Below are positions 54,226-63,172 of a DNA stretch of 64,000 bases, one piece after another (position 1 is the first letter of the stretch; every line of letters begins with the position of its first letter). The notes beneath the pieces are model-generated. The model worked only from the letters and a program-made list of their open reading frames with translations. It was not told the DNA's origin and made no database searches. Location: the NCBI RefSeq assembly GCF_021534965.1, contig NZ_CP091037.1, positions 412,501 through 476,500 on the forward strand, in the 5' to 3' direction. The position numbers and the translations under genes were made by a program. The DNA comes from Muricauda sp. SCSIO 65647 (GTDB lineage Bacteria > Bacteroidota > Bacteroidia > Flavobacteriales > Flavobacteriaceae).

Positions 54226-54598
54226 ATTGTTAATTTAAGTGTTAAACTGATTTGAAGATTGTAACTATTTTAAAAAAAACTCGTCTATTGGTAGCGTAAA
54301 AATATTCAATCATTGGTAAGTCTGTATTTTTTTATAGTTAATGGTTAGTGTTTAGTATAGCTTATCAATGTAAAGAACCCCGGCAGCAATGTCGGGGTTC
54401 ACTTCTTTTGGAAAAGCACCCTCTTATTCAACCATCACAAAATCAAATACTTAAAAATAAAAAATGCATTAAAAAGTGTTAAAGCACACTTTTAGTGTAA
54501 CATGAAAGCAATACTATCGTCTTATCGGTAACATCATCAATCAATCTATTCCGTACCGATAGTTATCGGTGTTTCGGATACCAATAAAACGAACAGTC
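54226..54598. promoter_or_regulatory. 373-base intergenic region upstream of a TonB-dependent receptor
   Basis: No gene is seen. Three structures stand out: a hairpin GAACCCCG / CGGGGTTC (54375-54400) with no clear T run; a hairpin AAAAGTGT / ACACTTTT with loop TAAAGC (about 54473-54494); and an inverted repeat ACCGATA-GT-TATCGGT (54555-54570), with another TATCGGT at 54525-54531. The last sits just before the receptor ATG. These may be operator or leader RNA elements. Confidence 0.5.
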
Positions 54599-57049
54599 AT
54601 GAAAAACATAGCCGTGCTCTTAGTGCTGCTTTTTTGTACCATCAATCCAAACAAGCTATTCGCAAACGATTCTGAAGACAAAATTGGTTCCATCACGGGC
54701 AAGGTCATTGACAATGCCAAGAATCAGCCAGTGGCCTACGCCGCCATTGTCATAAAATCAGCGGATGGCAACGAGACCGTTACAGGTGGCATCACGGCTG
54801 AAGATGGCACTTTTGAAATAAAGAAACTGCCCGAGGGAAATTTCATTTTAGAAGTACAATTCATTGGTTACCAAACTTTCAAAAAAGATTTGGTCATTAC
54901 CAAAAAGAATCGAAAGGTAGAATTGGGCACTATTACCCTAATCGAAGATGCCCAAAAGCTTGAAGAGGTAGAAGTTGTGGGCGAGCGAACCACTATTGAA
55001 CAACGGGTAGACCGCAAGGTCATCAATGTGGGCAAGGATCTGACCACGGCAGGTGCCACGGCATCAGACATTATGAACAACATTCCGTCGGTCAACGTCG
55101 ATTCACAGACCGGGGATATTACCCTACGGGGCAACTCAAATGTTCGGGTCATGGTCGATGGTAAGCTTTCAAATGTACCTGTGGCCCAGTTGCTTCGTCA
55201 AATACCTTCCACTTCGATAAAATCCATTGAATTGATTACCAATCCGTCGGCGAAGTACAACCCAGAGGGCATGAGCGGCATTATCAACATTGTACTGCAC
55301 AAAAATGCCAATATCGGTTTCAATGGTAACATCAATATGGGGTTGACCAAGGGCATCGAGGCCAAATTCAATACCTCGATCGATTTGAACTATCGAAATG
55401 GCAAGTTCAATTTCTATGGTAATTATGGCACCAATATTGGCAAGTGGGTCAATGATGGGTTTATTTTCAGGGAGGATGAAAACTCGATACAGATTTTTGA
55501 CTTTTTGAGCAATAACAAGTCACATCTGTACAAGCTTGGTGTCGACTTCTATTTGAACGACAAGAATACCATCTCTTTCTTCACCAATCAGAACCACTTC
55601 AACGGCAAGACCGATGCAACCACCGATGTTCAGTACAATTTAGATCCCAATCGAGATGTGATTCAATTTTTCAACAATGAGAACGACAACCTCAGCGAGC
55701 AATACAATTTTGACTATAAACTTGATTTTGCCAAAGAGGGCCACAATATAGAATTGGAAATCGACCACAATCGCTTCAACGATGATGAGGATGCCGATTT
55801 TAGGTCAAGGGGCACAACGTTGTTTCCTGATTATATGGACTTTGTCGATACCGAACGTACCCAGACCATTGCCAACCTAGACTATGTAAATCCGTTGGAC
55901 AGTATTTCAAAATTGGAAGTCGGTCTGGAAGCCCGTTTGTTCGAAACTGATGTAGATTATGCTTCAACAGGATTGTCATTCAATTCAAATGGTGATTTGA
56001 TTCCGACCCCAAGTACAAAATTTCTGTATGGAATGGATATCTACTCTGCCTATGTCACTTTTGGCCAAACACGTGAAAAATGGTCATATCAAGTAGGTGT
56101 TCGGGTAGAAGATGTTGAAGTAAAAGCCGATACCAATAGGGTCAGGGCCTTTACCGATGATTACTCCCAAATCTATCCCTCGGCTTTTCTGACCTACAAT
56201 GTCAACGAAAAAGATCAGTTGCAGGCCAGTTTCAGCCGTAGGGTCGATAGACCGGGGCTTGGACAGGTAAACCCTATACGGGAATTTGCCACACCACTGA
56301 TATCTTCTTTCGGAAACCCCAGTTTGTTGCCCCAGTTCACCAATTCATATGAACTGAATTTCACCAAACGTCTCAAAAAGGGAAGTCTGACCGCTGGTGT
56401 TTTTTATAGAACGATCGAAGAAGAAATCAACCGCGCCGTGTATGTTGACCGATTAGATTTCAATAAGCTCATCCTCACTTTTGACAATTTTGACGATACT
56501 TCGGCCTATGGTTTTGAACTATCGACAAATTATAAACCGACCAGTTGGTGGAGTATCAATGGAAGTTTTGACCTGTTCAGCCAAACACAACGGGGTATCA
56601 CAGAACGACTTGAGGGCGATCAGGCCACGGCTACAGAAGACGATATTGTAATCGAAGACGTTGAGGTTGAAAACACGGCATGGAACCTGCGTATGAACAA
56701 CAGCTTTACGGCCACCAAAAAATTGTCCTTTCAGATATTCGGCTTCTATCGTGGTCGAAATCAGAATTTACAGTTCACGGTCAAACCGATGTATTTTGTC
56801 AATACTGGGGCACGTTACAGTTTTGCTGAGGGCAAGGGTACCATTAGCGTAAATTTCAATGATGTGTTCAATACCATGCGGTTTCAATTTGACGGACAGC
56901 GCCCCTATGTTCAAAATGGCGAGTTCAACTGGGAAAGCCAGAACCTATATGTCGGTCTTTCTTATCGTTTTGGAAGTGGTAAAAACCGTGCAAAAGGAAG
57001 AAAACGAAGGGATAGCAATACGAAACAAGCCGGTGGCGGAATTTTATAA
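54599..57049 (+). CDS. TonB-dependent receptor-like outer membrane beta-barrel protein
   Basis: An 816-residue outer membrane protein. After the signal peptide (NIAVLLVLLFCTINPNKLFA) comes a carboxypeptidase-regulatory-like domain (~27-110, GSITGKVIDNAKNQPVAYAA), a plug-like domain (~120-240, ending in NPSAKYNPEGMSGIINIVLH), and a long beta-barrel (~250-790). The C-terminal ~25 residues are basic and Gly-rich (GKNRAKGRKRR), unusual after the last strand. No SusD partner follows, so it is not a typical glycan locus. ATG 54599 gives the signal peptide. Ligand unknown. Confidence 0.9.
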   Translation: MKNIAVLLVLLFCTINPNKLFANDSEDKIGSITGKVIDNAKNQPVAYAAIVIKSADGNETVTGGITAEDGTFEIKKLPEGNFILEVQFIGYQTFKKDLVITKKNRKVELGTITLIEDAQKLEEVEVVGERTTIEQRVDRKVINVGKDLTTAGATASDIMNNIPSVNVDSQTGDITLRGNSNVRVMVDGKLSNVPVAQLLRQIPSTSIKSIELITNPSAKYNPEGMSGIINIVLHKNANIGFNGNINMGLTKGIEAKFNTSIDLNYRNGKFNFYGNYGTNIGKWVNDGFIFREDENSIQIFDFLSNNKSHLYKLGVDFYLNDKNTISFFTNQNHFNGKTDATTDVQYNLDPNRDVIQFFNNENDNLSEQYNFDYKLDFAKEGHNIELEIDHNRFNDDEDADFRSRGTTLFPDYMDFVDTERTQTIANLDYVNPLDSISKLEVGLEARLFETDVDYASTGLSFNSNGDLIPTPSTKFLYGMDIYSAYVTFGQTREKWSYQVGVRVEDVEVKADTNRVRAFTDDYSQIYPSAFLTYNVNEKDQLQASFSRRVDRPGLGQVNPIREFATPLISSFGNPSLLPQFTNSYELNFTKRLKKGSLTAGVFYRTIEEEINRAVYVDRLDFNKLILTFDNFDDTSAYGFELSTNYKPTSWWSINGSFDLFSQTQRGITERLEGDQATATEDDIVIEDVEVENTAWNLRMNNSFTATKKLSFQIFGFYRGRNQNLQFTVKPMYFVNTGARYSFAEGKGTISVNFNDVFNTMRFQFDGQRPYVQNGEFNWESQNLYVGLSYRFGSGKNRAKGRKRRDSNTKQAGGGIL

Positions 57050-57113
57050 AGACTATTGATTTGCCTTGATGCTGAATATTGGTTGGTTAGTTCTTTTTAA
57101 GGCTTATCAATAA

Positions 57114-57138
57114 AAAACCCCGATTTTGTCGGGGTTTT
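57114..57138. terminator. bidirectional terminator
   Basis: Stem AAAACCCCGA / TCGGGGTTTT with loop TTTTG; it serves the receptor gene and the convergent gene. Confidence 0.9.
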
Positions 57139-57141
57139 GTT

Positions 57142-57672
57142 TTATTCGAATATATTGGTCTTGTGGCCATCAAGACTTGTCGTATTCTTCTTTTCCCAAT
57201 ATTCTTCTATCCCATTCTTTCCTTTTTCTTCAGCCCAGTTGACCAATTCTTGGCGTTGCTGTTTATACTCCATCAATGGCACTCCGAAACCGCATGAGAT
57301 CTGTACCAAGTCGATCTGCACCTCAATCAATTGCCTTGCCCCTGTCATCTCTGGAAAAAGTGCAACATACTCTTTCCACGAACCATCATATTTATGATAG
57401 GCCCTTGCGGTACCATAAAGTCTAAGAATCATTGGTGGGCCTTCAAAAGCGCAGAACATAATGGTCATACGCCCATCATGCATCAAGTGGGTCGCGGTTT
57501 CATTTCCACTACCGGTCAAATTCATCCAAACAACTTTTTGTGCGTCGATGACCTTGAAAGAATCCAAGCCTTTAGGTGAAAGGTTGATACGCCCTTCATC
57601 CATGGCCGTGGCAACGAAAAAAAGATGCTGCCTTTCAATGAACCCTATGAGCCTTGGGGTAAGTTTAGACAT
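57142..57672 (-). CDS. pyridoxamine 5'-phosphate oxidase-family protein
   Basis: A 176-residue split-barrel flavin-binding protein (MSKLTPRLIGFIERQHLFFV, INLSPKGLDSFKV, LTGSGNETATHLMHD, MTIMFCAFEGPPMILRLYG). Family members bind FMN or F420; the reaction here is not known. Start 57672 matches the usual opening; a Met four codons upstream exists. It lies 16 bases after fabH. Confidence 0.88.
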   Translation of the reverse strand: MSKLTPRLIGFIERQHLFFVATAMDEGRINLSPKGLDSFKVIDAQKVVWMNLTGSGNETATHLMHDGRMTIMFCAFEGPPMILRLYGTARAYHKYDGSWKEYVALFPEMTGARQLIEVQIDLVQISCGFGVPLMEYKQQRQELVNWAEEKGKNGIEEYWEKKNTTSLDGHKTNIFE

Positions 57673-57688
57673 ACGCTTGCCCATAATT

Positions 57689-58696
57689 CTACCATTTAAT
57701 GATTACACTGCCCCAAGTAAAACCACTGCCAAAGGCGGCAAGCACCACCAAATCGCCTTCTTTGATTTTACCTTCTTCCCAAGCTTCGGTAAGTGCAATG
57801 GGTATCGAGGCCGCCGTAGTATTGCCGTAGTGCACGATATTATTGAATACTTGATTATCAGATAGGCCGAATTTCTTTTGTACGAATTGTGAGATACGAA
57901 GATTTGCCTGATGTGGAATCAACATATCAATATCTGATGGTTGCAGGCCATTCTTTTGCAGCCCTTCCATGATCACCTCACTAAAACGTACCACGGCATT
58001 TTTAAAAACAAACTGCCCATTCATATAAGGGTAGTACGATTCATCGTTTGGGTCATTGTCTTCAATGATATCGAGAACCCAACGCTTGCCCATTCCAGGC
58101 GCTATCAGCGACAGTTCTTCGGCGTGTTGCCCCTCAGAATGTAAGTGCGAAGAGAGAATGCCCTTAGAAGTATCTTCTTCCCTACTGACCACGGCAGCAC
58201 CGGCACCATCACCAAAAATTACGGATACCCCGCGGCCCCGAGTGGTCATATCCAAACCATGTGAATGCAGTTCAGAACCGATGACCAGCACATTTTTGTA
58301 CATACCGCTCTTCACATATTGATCGGCAACAGAAAGCCCATAAACAAAGCCTGAACACTGATTGCGCACGTCAAGGGCCCCAACCGTCTTGATATCCAAA
58401 TCTCGCTGTACCAATACCCCCGGACCAGGAAAATAATAGTCTGGACTCAAGGTTGCAAAAATGATGAAGTCAATATCATTTTTATCGATGCCTGCCCGTT
58501 CAATGGCAATTTTGGCGGCTTTCACCCCCATTGAAGTAGTAGTGTCGTCACCTTTGATGACGTGGCGGCGTTCTTTGATTCCGGTTCGCTCTTGAATCCA
58601 TTCGTCACTGGTATCCATCACTTTTGACAAATCATCATTGGTGACCACGTTTTCGGGCACAAAATGGCCAAGACCTATTATTCTAGAATTGTACAT
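57689..58696 (-). CDS. fabH: 3-oxoacyl-ACP synthase III (FabH)
   Basis: A 335-residue thiolase-fold enzyme starting fatty acid synthesis with acetyl- or branched acyl-CoA. The catalytic triad is seen in NQCSGFVYG (Cys), MLIPHQANLRI (His) and VHYGNTTAASIP (Asn). Bacteroidota often have two FabH-like proteins, so whether this is the main one is unclear. Confidence 0.93.
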   Translation of the reverse strand: MYNSRIIGLGHFVPENVVTNDDLSKVMDTSDEWIQERTGIKERRHVIKGDDTTTSMGVKAAKIAIERAGIDKNDIDFIIFATLSPDYYFPGPGVLVQRDLDIKTVGALDVRNQCSGFVYGLSVADQYVKSGMYKNVLVIGSELHSHGLDMTTRGRGVSVIFGDGAGAAVVSREEDTSKGILSSHLHSEGQHAEELSLIAPGMGKRWVLDIIEDNDPNDESYYPYMNGQFVFKNAVVRFSEVIMEGLQKNGLQPSDIDMLIPHQANLRISQFVQKKFGLSDNQVFNNIVHYGNTTAASIPIALTEAWEEGKIKEGDLVVLAAFGSGFTWGSVIIKW

Positions 58697-58798
58697 ATTG
58701 ATCAGTTAAAACACCTTCACTAGATGCCATATTTCAGGAAAAGGTAAAAATAAATAATAAGAATGGTCAATTTCTTGGAAAAGTACCCTGATGGTTTC

Positions 58799-60112
58799 TT
58801 AGCTGGCGATATGATTTCTGAAATTATTGACCTCGACCTTGGCCCGTAAATCATGAAGTAGGTTGTAAAGTCCGAAAAAAGTACGATTCATGTACAAAAA
58901 GTGCTTTGATCCCCGGTTGCCATTCATTTTTCGAATTTGTTCGTCTTTTGAATACCGTTCGCTCAGGTCAGCAATTTTGTTCCAAAAAGCAGTTGAACCA
59001 AAGTCAAATACCTCATCATTGAACGGTGAGGTAAAAATGGTCAGCATTTCTTTGAAAAGCGCCTTAAAGAACAGCAATTCTTCTTTAGAATCTGTCTGGG
59101 TAAGAATCTCAAGCTCGTAGAGCTTTTTCATAAATACCCCGTCATTGTCGATATTGTCTTTCTGAGCCAGTTCGAAATATGGTTCATAGAACTCATTCGG
59201 TATTTTCTTGATACAGCCAAAATCAATGGCAATCAGTTTTTCTTCATCGTCAATCAAAAAATTACCCGGATGGGGGTCGGCATGTACTTTTCGAAGTACG
59301 TGAATCTGAAACATATAAAAATCCCAAAGGGCTTGCCCTATCTTATTTCCGAGCTTTTGTGAAAAATCGGTTTTGACAAACTCTCCCAAGTGCCGGCCTG
59401 TCATCCAGTCCATGGTCAAGATGCGCTCGCTTGACAGCTCTGGATAATACTTTGGAAATTCAATATTGGGAATGACCTCACAAGCACGGGTTATTTCTTG
59501 ACTCTGCTGCAGTTCAAGAAGGTAGTTCGTCTCTTCGATCAATTTTCCTTCAACCTCTTTAAAGTATTTGTCAGAATCTTTTCCCTGTAAATTGAACATA
59601 CGAATGGCAATGGGCTTTACGATAGCCAAATCGCTGCTTATACTTTGGGCCACCCCGGGATATTGTATTTTCACGGCCAGCTCCATACCATCTTTTCGGG
59701 CACGGTGCACCTGCCCAATACTGGCGGCATTGACAGAATCTTTTTCGAAAGCATCAAACAATTCTTCAGGATACTTGCCGAGGTATTTTTTAAAGGTCTT
59801 TCGCACCAATGGTGCAGAAAGGGGCGGAACCGAGAATTGAGACAGCGAGAACTTTTCTACATATGCCCTGGGCAGAAGATTTTTCTCCATGCTCAACATT
59901 TGGGCCACTTTCAGTGCACTGCCCTTAAGACTCTTTAGGCCATCGTAGATATCGCTGGCATTGTTTTCATTCAATTCGTCTTTGGTCAAATCAGGATTGA
60001 CCAGTTTCTTACCATAATATTTCACATAATTGCCACCGATCTTTACCCCCGTTTTGACCAACGTACCGGCGCGCTCAATTTTTCCTGTGGGAATGCTGTC
60101 AAGGGTCTTCAT
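58799..60112 (-). CDS. ABC1/UbiB-family atypical kinase
   Basis: A 437-residue protein kinase-like protein of the ADCK/UbiB family. The N-terminal family motif KxGQ reads KVAQ (ALKVAQMLSMEKNLLP), a Gly to Ala change at a usually invariant place. The ATP-binding Lys is in LAVKIQYPGV, the catalytic loop is HADPHPGNFLI and the metal site AIDFG. The AAAS-type loop appears as AASIGQVHRA. UbiB proteins support quinone or lipid homeostasis; no membrane segment is seen. It follows the TetR-like gene by 6 bases. Confidence 0.9.
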   Translation of the reverse strand: MKTLDSIPTGKIERAGTLVKTGVKIGGNYVKYYGKKLVNPDLTKDELNENNASDIYDGLKSLKGSALKVAQMLSMEKNLLPRAYVEKFSLSQFSVPPLSAPLVRKTFKKYLGKYPEELFDAFEKDSVNAASIGQVHRARKDGMELAVKIQYPGVAQSISSDLAIVKPIAIRMFNLQGKDSDKYFKEVEGKLIEETNYLLELQQSQEITRACEVIPNIEFPKYYPELSSERILTMDWMTGRHLGEFVKTDFSQKLGNKIGQALWDFYMFQIHVLRKVHADPHPGNFLIDDEEKLIAIDFGCIKKIPNEFYEPYFELAQKDNIDNDGVFMKKLYELEILTQTDSKEELLFFKALFKEMLTIFTSPFNDEVFDFGSTAFWNKIADLSERYSKDEQIRKMNGNRGSKHFLYMNRTFFGLYNLLHDLRAKVEVNNFRNHIAS

Positions 60113-60118
60113 GATCAG

Positions 60119-60778
60119 TTATGCAAAGGTCTCTTTGTAAAGAAATTTTCCAAAGTCGATAATGCTGTCCAAAGGGGTATTGTCGAAAACATCGAATATC
60201 GTGGTGACCGATTTCTCTATGGCCATATCGGTCTTTTCAAATGCAGGTGAAGAATCTTCCATCCAAAATTTTAAAAGAAAGAGAAACTGCACCCAGGCCC
60301 CTTCTGAAAAAATGGCAGGATTCTGCTTGGTAATTTTCAAGGTTTTGCCCTCATTGCCCAATTCGACCAATTCAGCGGCAAAATCTTTGATATGCCGACG
60401 TAGACCACTCAATTGGGCCATAGCCTCCATTTTGCCGCCCTGCTCTTTGAGGGCGAACAGTACATAGCTACGATTGAGTGTGAGCAATTCAAAAAAAGTA
60501 TAGAAAAAAGAGAGCATCTTCTCTTTGTTGGCATAGCCCTCGTAGTCTTTGTTTTTGCCCAAAAGACTATTGGTCTGCTCAAAAAAAGTATTCCAAATCT
60601 CTTTTTGAAGTCCTTCAAGTGAACCAAAATCTTTGTAAAACCGATCTTCCTTTATGTTGATGATCTTACAAAACTTGTAGATGGACTTTGGAACGGTCTC
60701 ATGTTCCAATACATAATTCATGTACAGGTCAATGATTTTTTCCTTGGTCATTTTTGATGAGGATGATGTTGTTGCCAT
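60119..60778 (-). CDS. TetR-family transcriptional regulator
   Basis: A 219-residue regulator with an N-terminal helix-turn-helix (SIYKFCKIINIKEDRFYKDF, ~38-57) and an all-helical C-terminal ligand domain with no named family. It is probably cotranscribed with the ABC1 kinase gene and may control it. Upstream is a 380-base gap with palindromes and a hairpin. An alternative start is the Met nine codons in. Confidence 0.87.
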   Translation of the reverse strand: MATTSSSSKMTKEKIIDLYMNYVLEHETVPKSIYKFCKIINIKEDRFYKDFGSLEGLQKEIWNTFFEQTNSLLGKNKDYEGYANKEKMLSFFYTFFELLTLNRSYVLFALKEQGGKMEAMAQLSGLRRHIKDFAAELVELGNEGKTLKITKQNPAIFSEGAWVQFLFLLKFWMEDSSPAFEKTDMAIEKSVTTIFDVFDNTPLDSIIDFGKFLYKETFA

Positions 60779-60857
60779 AATGGGTGTATGTTAAAAAGGA
60801 TCAGGCACAATGGGTCTTCTTATTTCAAAAGAAATTGAGAAGAATGTTTTAAAAACA

Positions 60858-60885
60858 GGAACGTGCTTCTGGCAAAGCACGTTCC
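60858..60885 (-). terminator. perfect 11-bp hairpin with T run upstream of the TetR gene (candidate attenuator)
   Basis: Arms GGAACGTGCTT / AAGCACGTTCC with loop CTGGCA. On the minus strand it is followed by TGTTTTT. It lies 80 bases before the TetR start, so it would end transcripts begun further upstream (around 60955). This suggests attenuation or a small RNA. The plus strand has no T run. Confidence 0.7.
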
Positions 60886-60892
60886 AAACAAC

Positions 60893-60937
60893 CTAACCAA
60901 TAAATAAACAAACTTGTTGCAGTGTGCATCTTTTCAT
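60893..60937 (-). CDS. possible 14-residue leader peptide
   Basis: The minus strand encodes MKRCTLQQVCLFIG followed by TAG, ending 8 bases before the hairpin described at 60858-60885. A TATTTTTG -7 element lies upstream (complement 60962-60969). There is no direct evidence of translation; the call rests on the order promoter, short frame, terminator. Confidence 0.35.
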   Translation of the reverse strand: MKRCTLQQVCLFIG

Positions 60938-61158
60938 AGCAATTCTTTTACCACAACACGTCAAAAATACAAAACTGTTTAATCTTTTATCTTAAAAATT
61001 AAACAAAATTTTGTTAATTTTTTATTGCACACAAAATGTCACTTTGTCACTTTCAATACTATGGTATCTTTTTTGGTCAGAAAGGGTGAAATTAATGTTA
61101 ACCACATTTAGGCCATAAATCAGTTTTAATGGCAGAAATGAAAAAAATAAGCATGATA
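60938..61158. promoter_or_regulatory. htpG / TetR divergent control region
   Basis: Part of the 380-base gene-free gap 60779-61158. It holds an inverted repeat GTTTAAT-N14-ATTAAAC (60977-61004), a 14-base perfect palindrome AACAAAATTTTGTT (61002-61015), tandem copies of GTCACTTT (61038-61053), and a possible htpG -7 element TATCTTTT (61065-61072) with TTTG 18 bases upstream. The palindromes are plausible TetR operators; none can be assigned for certain. Confidence 0.5.
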
Positions 61159-63048
61159 ATGGCAACAGGTAAAATCAATGTTTCGGTCGAGAATATTTTT
61201 CCGCTCATCAAGAAGTTTTTGTACAGTGACCATGAAATCTTTCTGAGGGAATTGATTTCAAATGCAACCGATGCAACCTTGAAACTAAAGCACCTTGCCT
61301 CTATCGGAGAGGCCAAGGTCGAATATGGCGATCCAATCATTGAAGTGAAGGTCGATAATAAGGGCAAGAAAATACACATTACCGACCAAGGCATAGGCAT
61401 GACCGAAGAAGAGGTCAAAAAATATATCAATGAAGTGGCCTTTTCAGGTGCCGAAGAATTTTTGGAAAAATATAAGGATGCGGGCAAAGATGCGGGCATC
61501 ATTGGCCACTTTGGCCTCGGTTTCTATTCGTCGTTCATGGTGGCCGATAAAGTTGAAATCATTACCAAAAGTTACAAAGACGAACCTGCCGTTCATTGGA
61601 CCTGTGACGGCTCGCCTGAATTTACCATCAAAAAAGCCAAAAAAGAAGACCATGGTACAGAAATCATTCTGCACATTGCCGATGATGAGAAAGCGTTTCT
61701 AGAAGACCATCGCATTCGAGAACTGTTGACCAAATACAACAAGTTCATGCCCATACCCATCAAGTTCGGCACCAGAACCGAAACGCTTCCGAAACCCGAG
61801 GGTGCCAAAGAAGATGAGCCGGCCCCTACCCATGAGGTTGATGACATCATCAATAATCCGAATCCGGCTTGGACAAAAAAGCCCACCGATCTAAAGGACG
61901 AAGATTACAAATCATTTTACCGTGAGCTTTATCCGATGCAGTTTGAAGAGCCGTTGTTCCACATTCACCTAAATGTCGACTATCCCTTCAATCTTACGGG
62001 TATTCTATATTTTCCCAAGTTGACAAACGACATCAACATACAGAAAGACCGTATTCAACTGTACCAAAACCAGGTTTTTGTCACCGATAATGTAGAAGGT
62101 ATCGTACCCGAGTTCTTGACCATGCTTCGGGGTGTCATCGATTCGCCCGATATTCCACTGAATGTTTCGCGCTCTTACCTACAGGCCGATGGGGCAGTGA
62201 AGAAAATCTCATCGTATATCACCAAAAAAGTGGCAGACAAACTGAACTCACTGTTCAAGAACAACCGTGAAGATTTTGAAAAGAAATGGAACGATATCAA
62301 AGTGGTCATTGAGTACGGAATGTTATCTGAAGAAAAATTCTTTGAAAAAGCAGAGAAATTTGCGCTTTACCCGACCGTTGATGGCAACTACTTCACTTTT
62401 GAAGAGCTTGAGAAGAAAATCAAGGACGCACAGACCGACAAGGACGACAAATTGATTCTACTCTACGCTTCTGACCAAGAAGCACAACATAGTTACATAG
62501 AGGCTGCCAAAGCGAAGGGATACGAAGTTTTGCTAATGGATTCGCCCATTGTGTCACACCTCATGCAGAAATTGGAGACCACCAAAGAAAAAATCTCCTT
62601 TACCCGTGTAGATGCCGACCATATTGACAACCTCATCAAAAAAGAGGATACCGCCATCTCAAAGCTTTCAGACGAAGAAAAAGACAAACTGAAAGGCGAA
62701 ATTGAAAAAGTGGTGGGTGAAAAAAGTGCCTATACCATTCAATTGGAAGCTATGGACAGCAGTGCCCAGCCCTTTATCATCACTGAGCCAGAGTTTATGC
62801 GCCGCATGAAAGAAATGCAGCAGACCGGTGGGGGCGGTATGTTGGGCATGGGCAATATGCCAGATATGTTCAATCTGATCGTCAATACCAATCACGAACT
62901 GGTGGGCCAGATCTTGAATACCAAAACGGCCAAGAAACGTGAACGCCTGATCAACCAATCCCTCGATTTGGCACGATTGTCAAAGGGCCTGTTGAAAGGT
63001 GAAGAATTGACCAGTTTCATCAATCGTAGTTATGAGATGATCAAATAA
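61159..63048 (+). CDS. htpG: molecular chaperone HtpG (Hsp90)
   Basis: A 629-residue Hsp90 that helps proteins fold under stress, in the cytoplasm. N-terminal GHKL ATPase domain (~1-220): EIFLRELISNATDA, DQGIGMT and GHFGLGFYSSFMVADKV; then middle (~240-490) and C-terminal dimerisation domains. A Gly/Met-rich insert (QTGGGGMLGMGNMPDMFN, ~560) is seen. Start 61159 (MATGKINVSVENIFPL) matches the family; a Met ten codons earlier is in frame. Confidence 0.96.
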   Translation: MATGKINVSVENIFPLIKKFLYSDHEIFLRELISNATDATLKLKHLASIGEAKVEYGDPIIEVKVDNKGKKIHITDQGIGMTEEEVKKYINEVAFSGAEEFLEKYKDAGKDAGIIGHFGLGFYSSFMVADKVEIITKSYKDEPAVHWTCDGSPEFTIKKAKKEDHGTEIILHIADDEKAFLEDHRIRELLTKYNKFMPIPIKFGTRTETLPKPEGAKEDEPAPTHEVDDIINNPNPAWTKKPTDLKDEDYKSFYRELYPMQFEEPLFHIHLNVDYPFNLTGILYFPKLTNDINIQKDRIQLYQNQVFVTDNVEGIVPEFLTMLRGVIDSPDIPLNVSRSYLQADGAVKKISSYITKKVADKLNSLFKNNREDFEKKWNDIKVVIEYGMLSEEKFFEKAEKFALYPTVDGNYFTFEELEKKIKDAQTDKDDKLILLYASDQEAQHSYIEAAKAKGYEVLLMDSPIVSHLMQKLETTKEKISFTRVDADHIDNLIKKEDTAISKLSDEEKDKLKGEIEKVVGEKSAYTIQLEAMDSSAQPFIITEPEFMRRMKEMQQTGGGGMLGMGNMPDMFNLIVNTNHELVGQILNTKTAKKRERLINQSLDLARLSKGLLKGEELTSFINRSYEMIK

Positions 63049-63066
63049 GGGTATCATTTCCTTGTT

Positions 63067-63090
63067 CCCCTGAGCTTAACGAAGGGCAGC
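63067..63090. repeat. REP-like imperfect inverted repeat
   Basis: The stretch CCCTGAGCTTAACGAAGGG resembles short dispersed palindromes common between genes in Flavobacteriaceae (type CCCTGAGCNNNNNGAAGGG). Only one copy is seen in this window, so it is called by resemblance. Confidence 0.4.
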
Positions 63091-63110
63091 TGGAAATTCT
63101 ATATAAATCG

Positions 63111-63136
63111 AAACCGCCATTTTATGGCGGTTTTTT
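63111..63136 (+). terminator. terminator after htpG
   Basis: Perfect 10-bp stem AAACCGCCAT / ATGGCGGTTT with loop TTT, followed by T residues. Confidence 0.9.
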
Positions 63137-63172
63137 GTTGATTGCCTATCTTACTTCCTAAATCGACCAAAT

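Noticed and set aside
54375-54400. Hairpin as a rho-independent terminator
   Set aside because: No T run follows on either strand and neither flanking gene points towards it; reported as an unexplained structure instead.
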